From positions 62,001 to 126,000 of the forward strand of contig JAJQIB010000027.1 of NCBI GenBank assembly GCA_021199375.1: a stretch of 64,000 nt of DNA, in the 5' to 3' direction. Positions 43,153 to 52,216 of this stretch are shown here, in pieces (within the stretch, counting starts at the first letter, position 1; every line of letters begins with the position of its first letter). Below the pieces are notes generated by a model. The model did no database searches. It was not told the origin of the DNA and saw only the letters and a program-made list of their open reading frames with translations. Both the position numbers and the translations under genes were made by a program. This DNA is from Ruminococcus sp. Its GTDB lineage: Bacteria > Bacillota > Clostridia > Oscillospirales > Ruminococcaceae.

Positions 43153-43338
43153 TTAATCCTCGATAAGTTCTATCGACTGAATATCAGATTCATCAAGCCA
43201 AATACCGGATGAAAGAGCGATTGCCTCTTCTCCGTCATTGTCGTTAGGCTGAGTATATAAGTCGACCTTGCCTACATACATTTTCCCATTTGCATCAATA
43301 ACTCTAACGTTTTTGTTTCTATAAGTGTTAAGCTTCAT
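43153..43338 (-). CDS. Small Sm-like/beta-barrel protein
   Basis: The 61-residue protein (KLNTYRNKNVRVIDANGKMYVGKVD...) reads as a compact five-strand barrel with a NVRVIDANGK hairpin and a strand pair ending in an acidic SIELIED tail, like LSM/SH3-type small proteins in accessory islands. AGAGGAA precedes two ATGs; the second (43338) has the better spacing. It overlaps the upstream small gene by 11 bases. Confidence 0.55.
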   Translation of the reverse strand: MKLNTYRNKNVRVIDANGKMYVGKVDLYTQPNDNDGEEAIALSSGIWLDESDIQSIELIED

Positions 43339-43486
43339 CATTATTCCTCTTTTCTGCTGGCACGCAATGTGTTCTCTTTTTTGAGTAGTGTACCGTCATG
43401 CGATTTGTTTCGCCACAATTAATGCCATATTCGTTAATGGATATGCCTACGTTTTCTAAAAGCGTAACAATTTCTTTAATTCTCAT
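43328..43486 (-). CDS. 52-residue hypothetical protein
   Basis: ATG 43486 opens a frame (RIKEIVTLLENVGISINEYG) with an N-terminal helix and a basic middle (VHYSKKRTHC). Its last codons overlap the start of the Sm-like gene, which suggests coupling. The ribosome site is weak. It follows the RHH gene by 23 bases. Confidence 0.45.
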   Translation of the reverse strand: MRIKEIVTLLENVGISINEYGINCGETNRMTVHYSKKRTHCVPAEKRNNDEA

Positions 43487-43509
43487 GTATGTTCTTGCTT
43501 ACAAATATA

Positions 43510-43671
43510 TTACTCCATAGCCCTAATAAACATCTGATTCAAACTCAAACCCATTTCAGCAGCAATAGCTTTCAGCTTCTCACGCTGACCTTTCGTAACA
43601 CGAATTTTTATATCATCAAGGTGCGTTTTAACGTACTTCGCTGTAATTTCTTTTCGTTTTTCGTTGTACAT
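43510..43671 (-). CDS. Ribbon-helix-helix DNA-binding protein
   Basis: From ATG 43671 (GAGGG nine bases upstream) the 53-residue protein has a basic N-terminus, the strand DIKIRVTKGQ, and two helices (REKLKAIAAEMG, SLNQMFIRAM), the MetJ/Arc fold. Such proteins act as antitoxins or small regulators; no toxin is evident next to it. The longer frame from 43731 overlaps the promoter -35 and is excluded. It heads the small-gene run and may repress it. Confidence 0.75.
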   Translation of the reverse strand: MYNEKRKEITAKYVKTHLDDIKIRVTKGQREKLKAIAAEMGLSLNQMFIRAME

Positions 43672-43702
43672 GATATCAGCCCTCGTATTGTACCCATCAA
43701 TC

Positions 43703-43731
43703 ATTATACAGCCTTTCAATTGATTTGTCAA
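43703..43731 (-). promoter_or_regulatory. Promoter of the RHH/small-gene run
   Basis: Minus strand TTGACA, 17 bases, TATAAT: full consensus. Confidence 0.9.
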
Positions 43732-43748
43732 GTTTTATGAAATATAGT

Positions 43749-43828
43749 CAAAAAAGAGCTCTGACAATTAAGTCAGAGCTCAAATCCCAAAAGAAAGATA
43801 GAACGGACTTACCGCCGCTCGCTCTTTC
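43749..43828 (-). ncRNA. Candidate small RNA with own promoter and terminator
   Basis: A consensus promoter at 43835-43863 predicts a start near 43828. The next 80 bases contain no good ORF. They fold into a first hairpin (AAGAAAGA at the 5' end with TCTTTCTT, inner GAGCGGC/GTCCGTTC) and a terminator hairpin GAGCTCTGAC-TTAATT-GTCAGAGCTC followed by TTTTTT (43750-43755). No coding gene is close downstream before the next promoter. I do not recognise the RNA family. Confidence 0.55.
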
Positions 43829-43834
43829 TTATTA

Positions 43835-43863
43835 ATCATATCACGTTTAACCCCGTTTGTCAA
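43835..43863 (-). promoter_or_regulatory. Promoter of the candidate small RNA
   Basis: Minus strand TTGACA, 17 bases, TATGAT. Confidence 0.75.
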
Positions 43864-43896
43864 GAACTGAAAGGGACGTGATGATTCTATATAAGT

Positions 43897-43948
43897 ACAA
43901 AAATAAAACACTCTCAAGCCGTGTAAAATCAACGATTTGCGAGTGTTT
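43897..43948 (-). terminator. Terminator of tRNA-Ala
   Basis: Minus strand AAACACTC pairs with GAGTGTTT across a 27-base loop, followed by TATTTTTG. Confidence 0.65.
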
Positions 43949-43955
43949 AAAGGCG

Positions 43956-44028
43956 TGGAGCTAAGGGGATTCGAACCCCTGACCTCTTACATGCGAAGCA
44001 AGCGCTCTACCAACTGAGCTATAACCCC
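43956..44028 (-). tRNA. tRNA-Ala (anticodon CGC)
   Basis: 73 bases: acceptor GGGGTTA/TAGCTCC, D arm AGCTCAGTTGGTAGAGC, anticodon stem CTTGC/GTAAG with loop TTCGCAT (anticodon CGC), T loop GTTCGAATC. CCA is not encoded. Confidence 0.93.
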
Positions 44029-44130
44029 TTCAACTAGCTTTTAAATTATATCATACTTTTTGAATTGTGTCAATGCTGTTTACAAAACTTTAATTTTTAG
44101 GCGAAAATTCGTCATATAACCTAAGCATGA

Positions 44131-44262
44131 TGCCCCTTTTCACCTGTCGGCTCGGTCAGTGCTTCTCTTTGCAGATGCGCCCACTGGACACCCACACCCT
44201 CTTAGGTGGGCGGACGTGCGTAGGCTAAGGCGGCTGTCTGCCCTCTGAGGTTGCTACAAGCA
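44131..44262. other. GC-rich, structured intergenic block of unknown nature
   Basis: In the 407-base gap between tRNA-Ala and ilvB, bases 44131-44262 are clearly richer in G+C than the flanks. They contain pairing arms such as GCCCAC (44179-44184) with GTGGGC (44206-44211) and ACAAGC...TTGT. No convincing ORF, promoter or terminator frames it on either strand. It does not match tmRNA, 6S, SRP or RNase P as I know them. It may be a decayed element or an RNA. Confidence 0.35.
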
Positions 44263-44357
44263 AGCTTGTACAACAAGTATATCTCGCTTCGCTCCGTTTT
44301 AAATAGCCTTAATAACTTTTTTCATCACAATCGCCATAATTTCATTTTCTCAAACCA

Positions 44358-44386
44358 TTGACAAGACCTAAAACTTATGCTATAAT
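44358..44386 (+). promoter_or_regulatory. Promoter of ilvBNC
   Basis: TTGACA, 17 bases, TATAAT. The leader of about 43 bases is too short for a T-box. Confidence 0.9.
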
Positions 44387-44435
44387 AATAATATGCACTG
44401 TGAGGTGTGATTATTTTATCGGAGGCGATTTTTAG

Positions 44436-46055
44436 ATGAAGATTACAGCTGCACAAGCTATGGCAGAATGTTTAAAGGCGGAGGACATCAAGGTCGTCTT
44501 TGGTTATCCCGGAGCGGCTATTTGCCCTTTTTATGATGCACTTTTAGAGACGGATATCCGTCATATTTTGGTTAGACATGAGGCAAACGGCGGTCATGAA
44601 GCTAGTGGTTACGCTAGAATCAGCGGCAAGCCTGCAGTGTGTATTGCCACCTCTGGTCCCGGAGCAGTAAATCTTATAACGGCAATTGCGACCGCCTATG
44701 CTGACTCGGTGCCGCTTATATGTATTACCGGTCAGGTAAACCGTGAACAAATAGGAAGCGATGCTTTTCAGGAGGCGGACATTACCGGTTCGGCTGAGCC
44801 CTTTGTTAAGCATAGCTATCTTGTAAGTAATGGTGAGGATATACCTCGTATATTTAAAGAGGCTTTCTATATTGCTGGAACAGGAAGACCCGGACCTGTG
44901 CTTATAGATGTTCCAATGGATGTTCAAAAGCAGATGATAGAATTCTCTTATCCAGAAGGTGTTGAAATACGTGGCTACAAGCCTACCGTAAAGGGTAACT
45001 ATGTGCAGGTAAAACGAGTATATGCTGCCCTTAGCGAGGCAAAGCGTCCGCTTATATGTATTGGCGGCGGGGTTTTTGCAAGCAAAGCTAATGACGAAAT
45101 TCGTGAGCTTGCCAGAAGAATGAATATACCGGTTATTACTACGATGATGGGTATTTCCGCATTTGCAAGCAATGATCCACTTTATTTTGGAATGCTCGGT
45201 ATGCATGGAGTAAAAACTGCGAATCGTGCAGTAAACGACTGTGATCTACTCTTCCTCGTAGGAGCAAGAGTTGGCGACAGAGCAGTAAGAACGCCCCTCG
45301 CACTTGAAAAGACTACAAAAATCATACATATTGATATAGATCCTGCTGAAATCGGCAAGAATATAGGAGTTGATTATCCGCTTGTTGGAGATGCCAAGCT
45401 TGTTTTACAGCAGATTCTGGATATTGCTCAGCCTATGAGTCACAATGAATGGCTTGAGCAGCTCAATTCATATCGTGCAGAAAAGACGTTTGCCAATACT
45501 CCAAACGGTACTGTAAATCCCCGTGAGTTTATAGATAGGCTTTCTGCAAAAATGCCTGATGATGCTGTAATTTGCGCTGATGTTGGACAAAATCAGATTT
45601 GGACCTGTACTGGCTATGAGTTTCGTGATGGCGGGCGCTTTATAACCTCCGGCGGAATGGGAACGATGGGTTACTCGCTGCCTGCGGCAATTGGTGCTAA
45701 GCTTGCTGAGCCTGACAGAAGCGTGCTTGCAATATGTGGCGATGGTTCGCTTCAGATGTCAATGATGGAGCTTGCAACCGCTGTTCAGCACGATGTTAAG
45801 GTTAAGCTTGTTGTTATGACAAATACACGACTCGGAATGGTTCGTGAGCTTCAGACTAATGGCTATAACGATCGCCAAACAGCCGTATTTCTTGATGGCT
45901 CGCCTGACTTTGTAAAGCTTGCAGAGGCGTACGGAATTGATGCTATGAGAGTAACGGATGCTGACAGCATGAATGAAGCTATCGACAGGCTCGTAAATAA
46001 CGATTGCATAACTCTTGTTGAGGTAGTTGTGGATAAAGATTTCCCGACACTTTAA
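44436..46055 (+). CDS. ilvB: Acetolactate synthase large subunit
   Basis: IlvB condenses two pyruvates, or pyruvate and 2-oxobutyrate, with TPP and FAD in branched-chain amino acid synthesis. The 539-residue protein has GYPGAAICPFYDAL, the TPP glutamate in RHEANGGHEASGYAR near residue 50, TSGPGAVNLITAIATAY, the FAD-domain GARVGDRAV, and TPP-binding GDGSLQMSMMELATA. It is slightly shorter than many homologues. GGAGGCGA precedes the ATG. ilvN follows after 137 bases. Confidence 0.96.
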   Translation: MKITAAQAMAECLKAEDIKVVFGYPGAAICPFYDALLETDIRHILVRHEANGGHEASGYARISGKPAVCIATSGPGAVNLITAIATAYADSVPLICITGQVNREQIGSDAFQEADITGSAEPFVKHSYLVSNGEDIPRIFKEAFYIAGTGRPGPVLIDVPMDVQKQMIEFSYPEGVEIRGYKPTVKGNYVQVKRVYAALSEAKRPLICIGGGVFASKANDEIRELARRMNIPVITTMMGISAFASNDPLYFGMLGMHGVKTANRAVNDCDLLFLVGARVGDRAVRTPLALEKTTKIIHIDIDPAEIGKNIGVDYPLVGDAKLVLQQILDIAQPMSHNEWLEQLNSYRAEKTFANTPNGTVNPREFIDRLSAKMPDDAVICADVGQNQIWTCTGYEFRDGGRFITSGGMGTMGYSLPAAIGAKLAEPDRSVLAICGDGSLQMSMMELATAVQHDVKVKLVVMTNTRLGMVRELQTNGYNDRQTAVFLDGSPDFVKLAEAYGIDAMRVTDADSMNEAIDRLVNNDCITLVEVVVDKDFPTL

Positions 46056-46192
46056 CAAAAGGGACTATTTAACAAAGGCAAATATATTTGTTCATAAAAA
46101 ATAGATATTTGTGTTGTATAATTAAAAGTTGAGCGGGATGAGTAATCTCCCGAATTTCAGCTTTACGCAAATGCACAGAGAGGACTAAACCT

Positions 46193-46690
46193 ATGAAACA
46201 TACAATTTCTGTACTTGTGGAAAATCACAGCGGTGTGCTGTCAAGAATCAGCGGGCTATTCTCACGCCGAGGCTTTAACATTGAAAGTCTGGCGGTAGGA
46301 CCCACACAGGACGAGGGGATATCAAGAATCACGATTATTGCTGATGGTGACGAGTACACGGTTGAGCAGATTGAAAAGCAGCTTAATAAGCTAGTTGAGG
46401 TTATTAAGGTAAGAAGCTTTGACAAGGGCGACTGCATGGCACGTGAGCTTTTGCTTGTGAAGATTGCAGCAGGTGCGGACAAGCGCCAGGATATAATGAC
46501 AATCTGTGATATCGCTAATGCAAAGGTAATAGATCTTACACTTAATACCATGACACTTGAAATTTGCGATAAGTATGAGCACCTAAAGCGTTTTGAAGAG
46601 CTTATTGCTCCGTACGGAATAATCGAAACGGTTAGAACAGGAACAATAGCGATTCAAAAGGGAGCAGAAACTATGGCTCTCAAAAAATAA
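46193..46690 (+). CDS. ilvN: Acetolactate synthase small (regulatory) subunit
   Basis: IlvN activates IlvB and confers valine feedback inhibition. The 165-residue protein has the ACT domain signature (ISVLVENHSGVLSRISGLFSR, FNIESLAVGPT) and a C-terminal domain with ELLLVKIAA, standard for the long IlvN/IlvH form. AGAGAGGA precedes the ATG. The 137-base gap after ilvB has a TATAAT-like box near 46117 but no good -35. Confidence 0.95.
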   Translation: MKHTISVLVENHSGVLSRISGLFSRRGFNIESLAVGPTQDEGISRITIIADGDEYTVEQIEKQLNKLVEVIKVRSFDKGDCMARELLLVKIAAGADKRQDIMTICDIANAKVIDLTLNTMTLEICDKYEHLKRFEELIAPYGIIETVRTGTIAIQKGAETMALKK

Positions 46691-46709
46691 GTAGATATTC
46701 GCATTTTAA

Positions 46710-47783
<1,074 letters not shown>

Positions 47784-47809
47784 TAGCTCTATCTTAAGTA
47801 AATAAATTT

Positions 47810-47842
47810 ATCCCCACGGGTTTTGCACCGTGGGGATTTTTT
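47810..47842 (+). terminator. Terminator of ilvBNC
   Basis: ATCCCCACGG-GTTTTGCA-CCGTGGGGAT followed by TTTTT. Confidence 0.92.
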
Positions 47843-47864
47843 GTATGCTCTGACTTACAGTTTT

Positions 47865-49313
47865 TTAATAATATTTGTTGCTATATGTTTGATATTCACT
47901 GAGCGTATCAAGGCTACTTAGCATATCATAAAGCTCATAAGCCTCTTCTTCAGTGACACAGATGCTTTGATCCAAGAGTGATACACTGTACATGTCATCA
48001 ACATCAGTTTCATACAGATGTTTTTCATAGTCACTATAGTTTTTGAAGTACTCATATTTGGAAACCTCTTTTGAAACACTAAGAGTTACCTTTACAGTGT
48101 CGTCGTTTGGCTTGCCATTTTTAAGAGCCACTATAAAGTCGCCAATGGTGTGATTACGATTTGTGGTTATTGATTGCACAGTCTTTATAATACTTCGTGT
48201 TTGCTCGTCTGTGAGCTTTGCGGATTGATTATAAATAGAGGTGTAGTCGGGTACGTCGGGTAGATCAAGTGCTGAGTACACATATGAGCTGCTGTCACAT
48301 ATAATGATACTTACATTACAGTCTGATAAGTCAGCTTTCGGAACTTTTCGGGATGCACCGAAACATTCGGTAAAAAAGCATATGGCGGTAATTATAACGC
48401 ATACTGCTATTGATCCCACATACTTTAATAGCCATACTGCAAAGTTTTTTAGTTTAAGCTCTTTACGCATCACGATAAGATTGATTATTACGTAAATAGC
48501 AGCCATGATAAAGAACCATAATCCTATAGCTTCACTAAAGGTGGCTATGCAAAATACCGTCAGCACAAGTAGAAGCATTAAAATCTCAAAATAGAGTTTG
48601 TTTGCTATTGGTTTGCCTACTGTTTTACCGTCACGAGTTTTATAGAAGAATATCGAAAGCACCATTAGTGCAAGCGATATTAAGCAGTTTATGCAAACCT
48701 TGATAAAAAAGCTGACATCTCCTGCACTTTGATTTGTTATTGTGAGTCCCCAACATTCAAAGACATCTGAGCTTAATGATGATAATCCGGCTGTCATATA
48801 GCAAACTTTAAAAACAAGGATGTATGGAAGAAAGCTTATTATAAAAACCAAAATCCATGAAAGATATATGCTCTCAGCAAAGCAGCCAATGTGACAGCAA
48901 CTAAATACAGCTATTGCATCTACAAAAAGGCACTGTAATAATGCTATACATATTATGGTGAGGTATTCATCAGGATCAAGAATTCCTTCATTATTAAACA
49001 ATAGAAATATCAAAAATGAAAGTACTGTTACTGGGAGAATGTGCATATAGAGAATTGCTAAAAGCTTTGAAAAATAACGCTCATTTGCGCTTAGCGGAAG
49101 TGAGTGTTCGATGTCGCAAACGTTTTTGTTTAGCATGTCTTTAAAGATATTAGATACTACAAGAGAGCCTATTGCTGCAATAGGAAACATACTTGTTGTG
49201 TAGAGTGCGCTAAATAAAGCTATTATTGCAATTAGTATGATTGTGGCAGTAAATAGTTTTTTATGGTTTCGCATTTGAGCAAGGGCAGCTAGGTTAATTC
49301 TTCTAAAGCTCAT
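47865..49313 (-). CDS. ABC-2-like multispan exporter permease
   Basis: The 482-residue protein has about ten hydrophobic segments from residue 20 to 320, then an extracytoplasmic Asp/Ser/Tyr-rich domain of about 150 residues. It is downstream of an ABC ATPase whose stop it overlaps, so the two form an exporter. GGGGGTA precedes ATG 49313. The N-terminal region (SFRRINLAALAQM, CDIEHSLPLSANERYFSK) is typical of ruminococcal ABC permeases next to Ser-rich surface proteins. The substrate is unknown. Confidence 0.75.
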   Translation of the reverse strand: MSFRRINLAALAQMRNHKKLFTATIILIAIIALFSALYTTSMFPIAAIGSLVVSNIFKDMLNKNVCDIEHSLPLSANERYFSKLLAILYMHILPVTVLSFLIFLLFNNEGILDPDEYLTIICIALLQCLFVDAIAVFSCCHIGCFAESIYLSWILVFIISFLPYILVFKVCYMTAGLSSLSSDVFECWGLTITNQSAGDVSFFIKVCINCLISLALMVLSIFFYKTRDGKTVGKPIANKLYFEILMLLLVLTVFCIATFSEAIGLWFFIMAAIYVIINLIVMRKELKLKNFAVWLLKYVGSIAVCVIITAICFFTECFGASRKVPKADLSDCNVSIIICDSSSYVYSALDLPDVPDYTSIYNQSAKLTDEQTRSIIKTVQSITTNRNHTIGDFIVALKNGKPNDDTVKVTLSVSKEVSKYEYFKNYSDYEKHLYETDVDDMYSVSLLDQSICVTEEEAYELYDMLSSLDTLSEYQTYSNKYY

Positions 49314-50225
49314 TGATATACCCCCTGACTTCGGTTTCATAGATGAATATTTCCTCTAGTGTAAGTGGTACACACTCGGTAAAATCAGTCTTAATTTTTT
49401 TTAGCTGTAAAAGAGTTTGATCCTTTGAGCTATTTACTATTACCTGAGCTATACTTCCGGCAACAGAGTATTTCATTATTTCAACCCCACATGCTTCTAT
49501 CTCGTCACGTGTTACGGCTATTTGATTTCTTGCTAGCTGAACCTTACAAAAGCCACTCTTAAGCCTATCTATCTCACCTGATAGGACAAGCTTGCCTCTG
49601 TGTAAAAGCATAGCGTGATCACAAATCTCACTTATTTCTGAGATGTTATGTGAAGATACTATAAGCGTAGAATCTCGCTCATGCATATTTTGTTTTATTA
49701 GATTCTTTACAAAGCTTCTCATTGCGGGATCTAGTCCGTCAAAAGCTTCGTCAATTACAAGGTATTTGGTTCTGCTCGCAAGTCCTGCAATAACCACCGA
49801 TTGACGCTTCATCCCTTTTGAAAAGTCTGAAAGACGTTTGTTAAGTGGTAAACCTAATTTTTGAGCGTATTCTTCAAAGCTGCACTCTGCAAAATTTGGG
49901 TAAAAACTCTCGTAATATTTTGCAATTTCCCGTAGGGTGTAGGAGGTGTACTGAACCGTTTCATCGCTTACAAAGAAGATGTTCTCTTTAGCTTTAGGAT
50001 TGTTGAAAACCTCCTCGCCATCAATCTTTATACTACCGGTCTGAGACGAGTAGATTCCGCAAAGTAACCGCATAAGTGTAGATTTTCCGGCACCATTAGA
50101 GCCTAAAAAACCATAGCAACATCCATCAGGTATATCAAGTGATATATCATCAAGAGCCTTAAAGCCATTATTATCTACTGGACTTTTTTTGAAAAGGTCA
50201 TAGATGCGTTTCGTATCTCTATCAT
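49303..50225 (-). pseudogene. ABC transporter ATPase interrupted at an A7 run
   Basis: ATG 50225 after GGAGA starts IEIRNASMTFSKK, but 14 codons in, at an A7 run (plus-strand T7 at 50184-50190), the frame runs into TAG. Reading one base back gives SPVDNNGFKALDDISLDIPD and Walker A GFLGSNGAGKST, then MRLLCGIYSSQTG to the end: signature-like LSDFSKGMKRQ, Walker B YLVIDEAFDGLD and the H-loop VSSHN. The gene is therefore in two frames, -1 relative to the start, exactly at AAAAAAAG. It could be a one-base deletion or a programmed frameshift. Without the shift, a start at 50073 would lack Walker A. Confidence 0.75.
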
Positions 50226-50454
50226 TGTTATTCTCCTGTCCATATTTTTATTTTATTTAATCATAAACCTTTAAATACATTATATACCACAACCCCAATC
50301 ATGTCAATGATTTGTAATTATTTTTGTGTATATTAACAAAATGATAATTAATAATTTGTTTATTCTGCTAATATTTCTCACGAGATTTTTTACAATAATC
50401 TCAAGCAATTTGGGACAAGAAAAGTATCAATAAGTTACAATCCCTCAATAGATA

Positions 50455-50483
50455 TTGACTTAAAGACCATTTTGCGTTATAAT
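50455..50483 (+). promoter_or_regulatory. Promoter of the cohesin-like gene
   Basis: TTGACT, 17 bases, TATAAT. The 50226-50450 gap is AT-rich without other features. Confidence 0.85.
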
Positions 50484-50521
50484 ATATAGTAGAGAGGGAT
50501 TTTAAGGGAAGGGATGATCAC

Positions 50522-51631
50522 ATGACTAAAAAGACATATTTCTATGGAATATTTTGCATAATAACCTGCCTTTGTGTATTTGCGCTTGGGCTTTCACCAA
50601 TTAGCGCATCTGCTGAGGCACATGGCTCTTTTAGCATTCCCGATGGAGCTGTCGCAAACGGTGAGTATTTTACTGTTAGTGTTGAATTTACGGCAAGCGA
50701 GGAAATAGGCACTGTGTCTGCGGCTATTTCATATAACGAGGATTATATGGAGTTTGAAAGCTCTGATTGGGCGAGCGGTGGCGGTGGAATTATCAATATA
50801 AATGGTTTTCCAACGGGCTCTACTGACAGTATGACGGTTGATATAGTATTTCTTGCAAAAAAAGAGGGTGTGTCTCAGATTAATCTTACAAACGGTTCAG
50901 TAATGACCCCTGATGGATTGATACTTAATAGCTATATTACGGCATATGCTAATATCACAATCGCCGATCAAGCATATTCAAACTCAACCGACAGCACTAC
51001 CTCTGACAGCAGCTTGTCAGATGATAGCAGCTATGCGACATCTGATAGCTCTGAAATTGACTCGAGCAACGAGTATGACGGACTTACAGCTGTCTTAAAA
51101 TCTCTTACTGTTGAATCAGGTGAGCTTAAGCCTGAGTTTTCACCTGGAATTTATAACTATACCGTAACCGTTTCAAGCGATGTAATCGTGTTTGAAATGG
51201 AGGGTGAAACAGCAAACGAAAATGATACGATTTGGTACGAGGGAGCAAAATATCTGGTTGATGGTAAGAATCAGCGAACAATAACAGTAACCTCGGCTGA
51301 TGGACTTACATCTAACGTCTATACGGTGACTATATATAGAGAGCCATCTGAGAGTGATGCAGACGAAAGCTTAGGTGAATTAGAATCGGAGCAAGAGCAG
51401 GAGGCTGCTGTTGAGTCAGTTGAGGAGCAGTCTCAGGATTCGACTGAAGAGACGTCATCTGTAGAAAGCTCTTCTAGCAAGGTAGAAAGCTCTGATAGCG
51501 AGACCACAGGTGTCCAGGATTTACGTGATTCTCTCATGCCTGCATTATACGTTGCAATGGCTGCGATAGTTGTTGCGGTGGTGATACTAATAGTTTGGAT
51601 AAGAACAAAGAGTAAAAACAGGATGGGATGA
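50522..51631 (+). CDS. Membrane-anchored surface protein with cohesin-like and cadherin-like domains
   Basis: The 369-residue protein has a signal peptide (about 1-30, ASA-E), a domain at about 33-155 with the beta-strand pattern of cohesins (NGEYFTVSVEFTASEEIG, AISYNEDYMEFE, VDIVFLAKKEG), a Ser/Thr/Asp linker, a cadherin-like beta-sandwich domain (LKSLTVESGELKPEFSPGIY, YTVTV, TSNVYTVTIYRE; about 190-280), an acidic Glu/Ser-rich stalk, and a C-terminal membrane helix (about 340-362). A cohesin-type domain would bind a dockerin partner. The cohesin call is by pattern only. The next gene starts seven bases later. Confidence 0.72.
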   Translation: MTKKTYFYGIFCIITCLCVFALGLSPISASAEAHGSFSIPDGAVANGEYFTVSVEFTASEEIGTVSAAISYNEDYMEFESSDWASGGGGIININGFPTGSTDSMTVDIVFLAKKEGVSQINLTNGSVMTPDGLILNSYITAYANITIADQAYSNSTDSTTSDSSLSDDSSYATSDSSEIDSSNEYDGLTAVLKSLTVESGELKPEFSPGIYNYTVTVSSDVIVFEMEGETANENDTIWYEGAKYLVDGKNQRTITVTSADGLTSNVYTVTIYREPSESDADESLGELESEQEQEAAVESVEEQSQDSTEETSSVESSSSKVESSDSETTGVQDLRDSLMPALYVAMAAIVVAVVILIVWIRTKSKNRMG

Positions 51632-51637
51632 GAACAA

Positions 51638-52213
51638 ATGAAGATTATCTTCAAGGGAAGGTATGATGGCAATCCGGAATCTATACCAACCTACGAGCAT
51701 GAAAAAAATGCGAACAAAATAAAAGAATTTGACGATATGAATAAATTTGGAATTATAATGAATTTTGTATCGTTTGGTTTTATTATCCTCTTAGGAGCTA
51801 TATATGTTTTGGTCGCGGGCGGAATTGATAAGTTTAGTACGGTAGGATTTATTGTACCTTTTTTGCTGCTCTTTCCACATGAGATAGTACATGCTATTTG
51901 CTTTAAGGAAGAAAGCTATGTGTATACTAATTTAAAGTCGGGGATGCTTTTTGTAGTAGGACCTGAGCGAATGAGCCGTAGTCGAGCAATATTTATGGCA
52001 CTCCTGCCTAATCTGTTATTCGGCTTTCTGCCCTTCGTAGCTTTTTTAATAAATCCGAATTTGCATTTTTTAGGAACAATTGGGTTTATTTCGATCCCTA
52101 TGGGTATCGGTGATTATTACAATGTTTTTAATATTCTTACCCAAACACCTAAGGGATCTAAAATATATATGCACCAGCTTGAAACATATTGGTTTTTACC
52201 AGAAATGGAGTAA
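51638..52213 (+). CDS. DUF3267 putative zincin metallopeptidase
   Basis: The 191-residue membrane protein has about four helices (48-70, 78-95, 125-145, 150-165), and the metallopeptidase motif HEIVHAICF near residue 86 at the end of a helix, as in DUF3267/site-2-like proteases. A downstream polar residue pair in GIGDYYNVFN could complete the metal site. It is 7 bases after the anchored surface protein and 4 before nadE, in one transcript. It may cleave a membrane protein, but the substrate is unknown. Confidence 0.82.
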   Translation: MKIIFKGRYDGNPESIPTYEHEKNANKIKEFDDMNKFGIIMNFVSFGFIILLGAIYVLVAGGIDKFSTVGFIVPFLLLFPHEIVHAICFKEESYVYTNLKSGMLFVVGPERMSRSRAIFMALLPNLLFGFLPFVAFLINPNLHFLGTIGFISIPMGIGDYYNVFNILTQTPKGSKIYMHQLETYWFLPEME

Positions 52214-52216
52214 TAA

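Noticed and set aside
44131..44262. tmRNA, 6S, SRP or RNase P RNA
   Set aside because: The hallmark conserved strings and closing stems of these RNAs are absent on both strands.
44387..44435. T-box or branched-chain riboswitch before ilvB
   Set aside because: The leader between the -10 box and the start is only about 43 bases.
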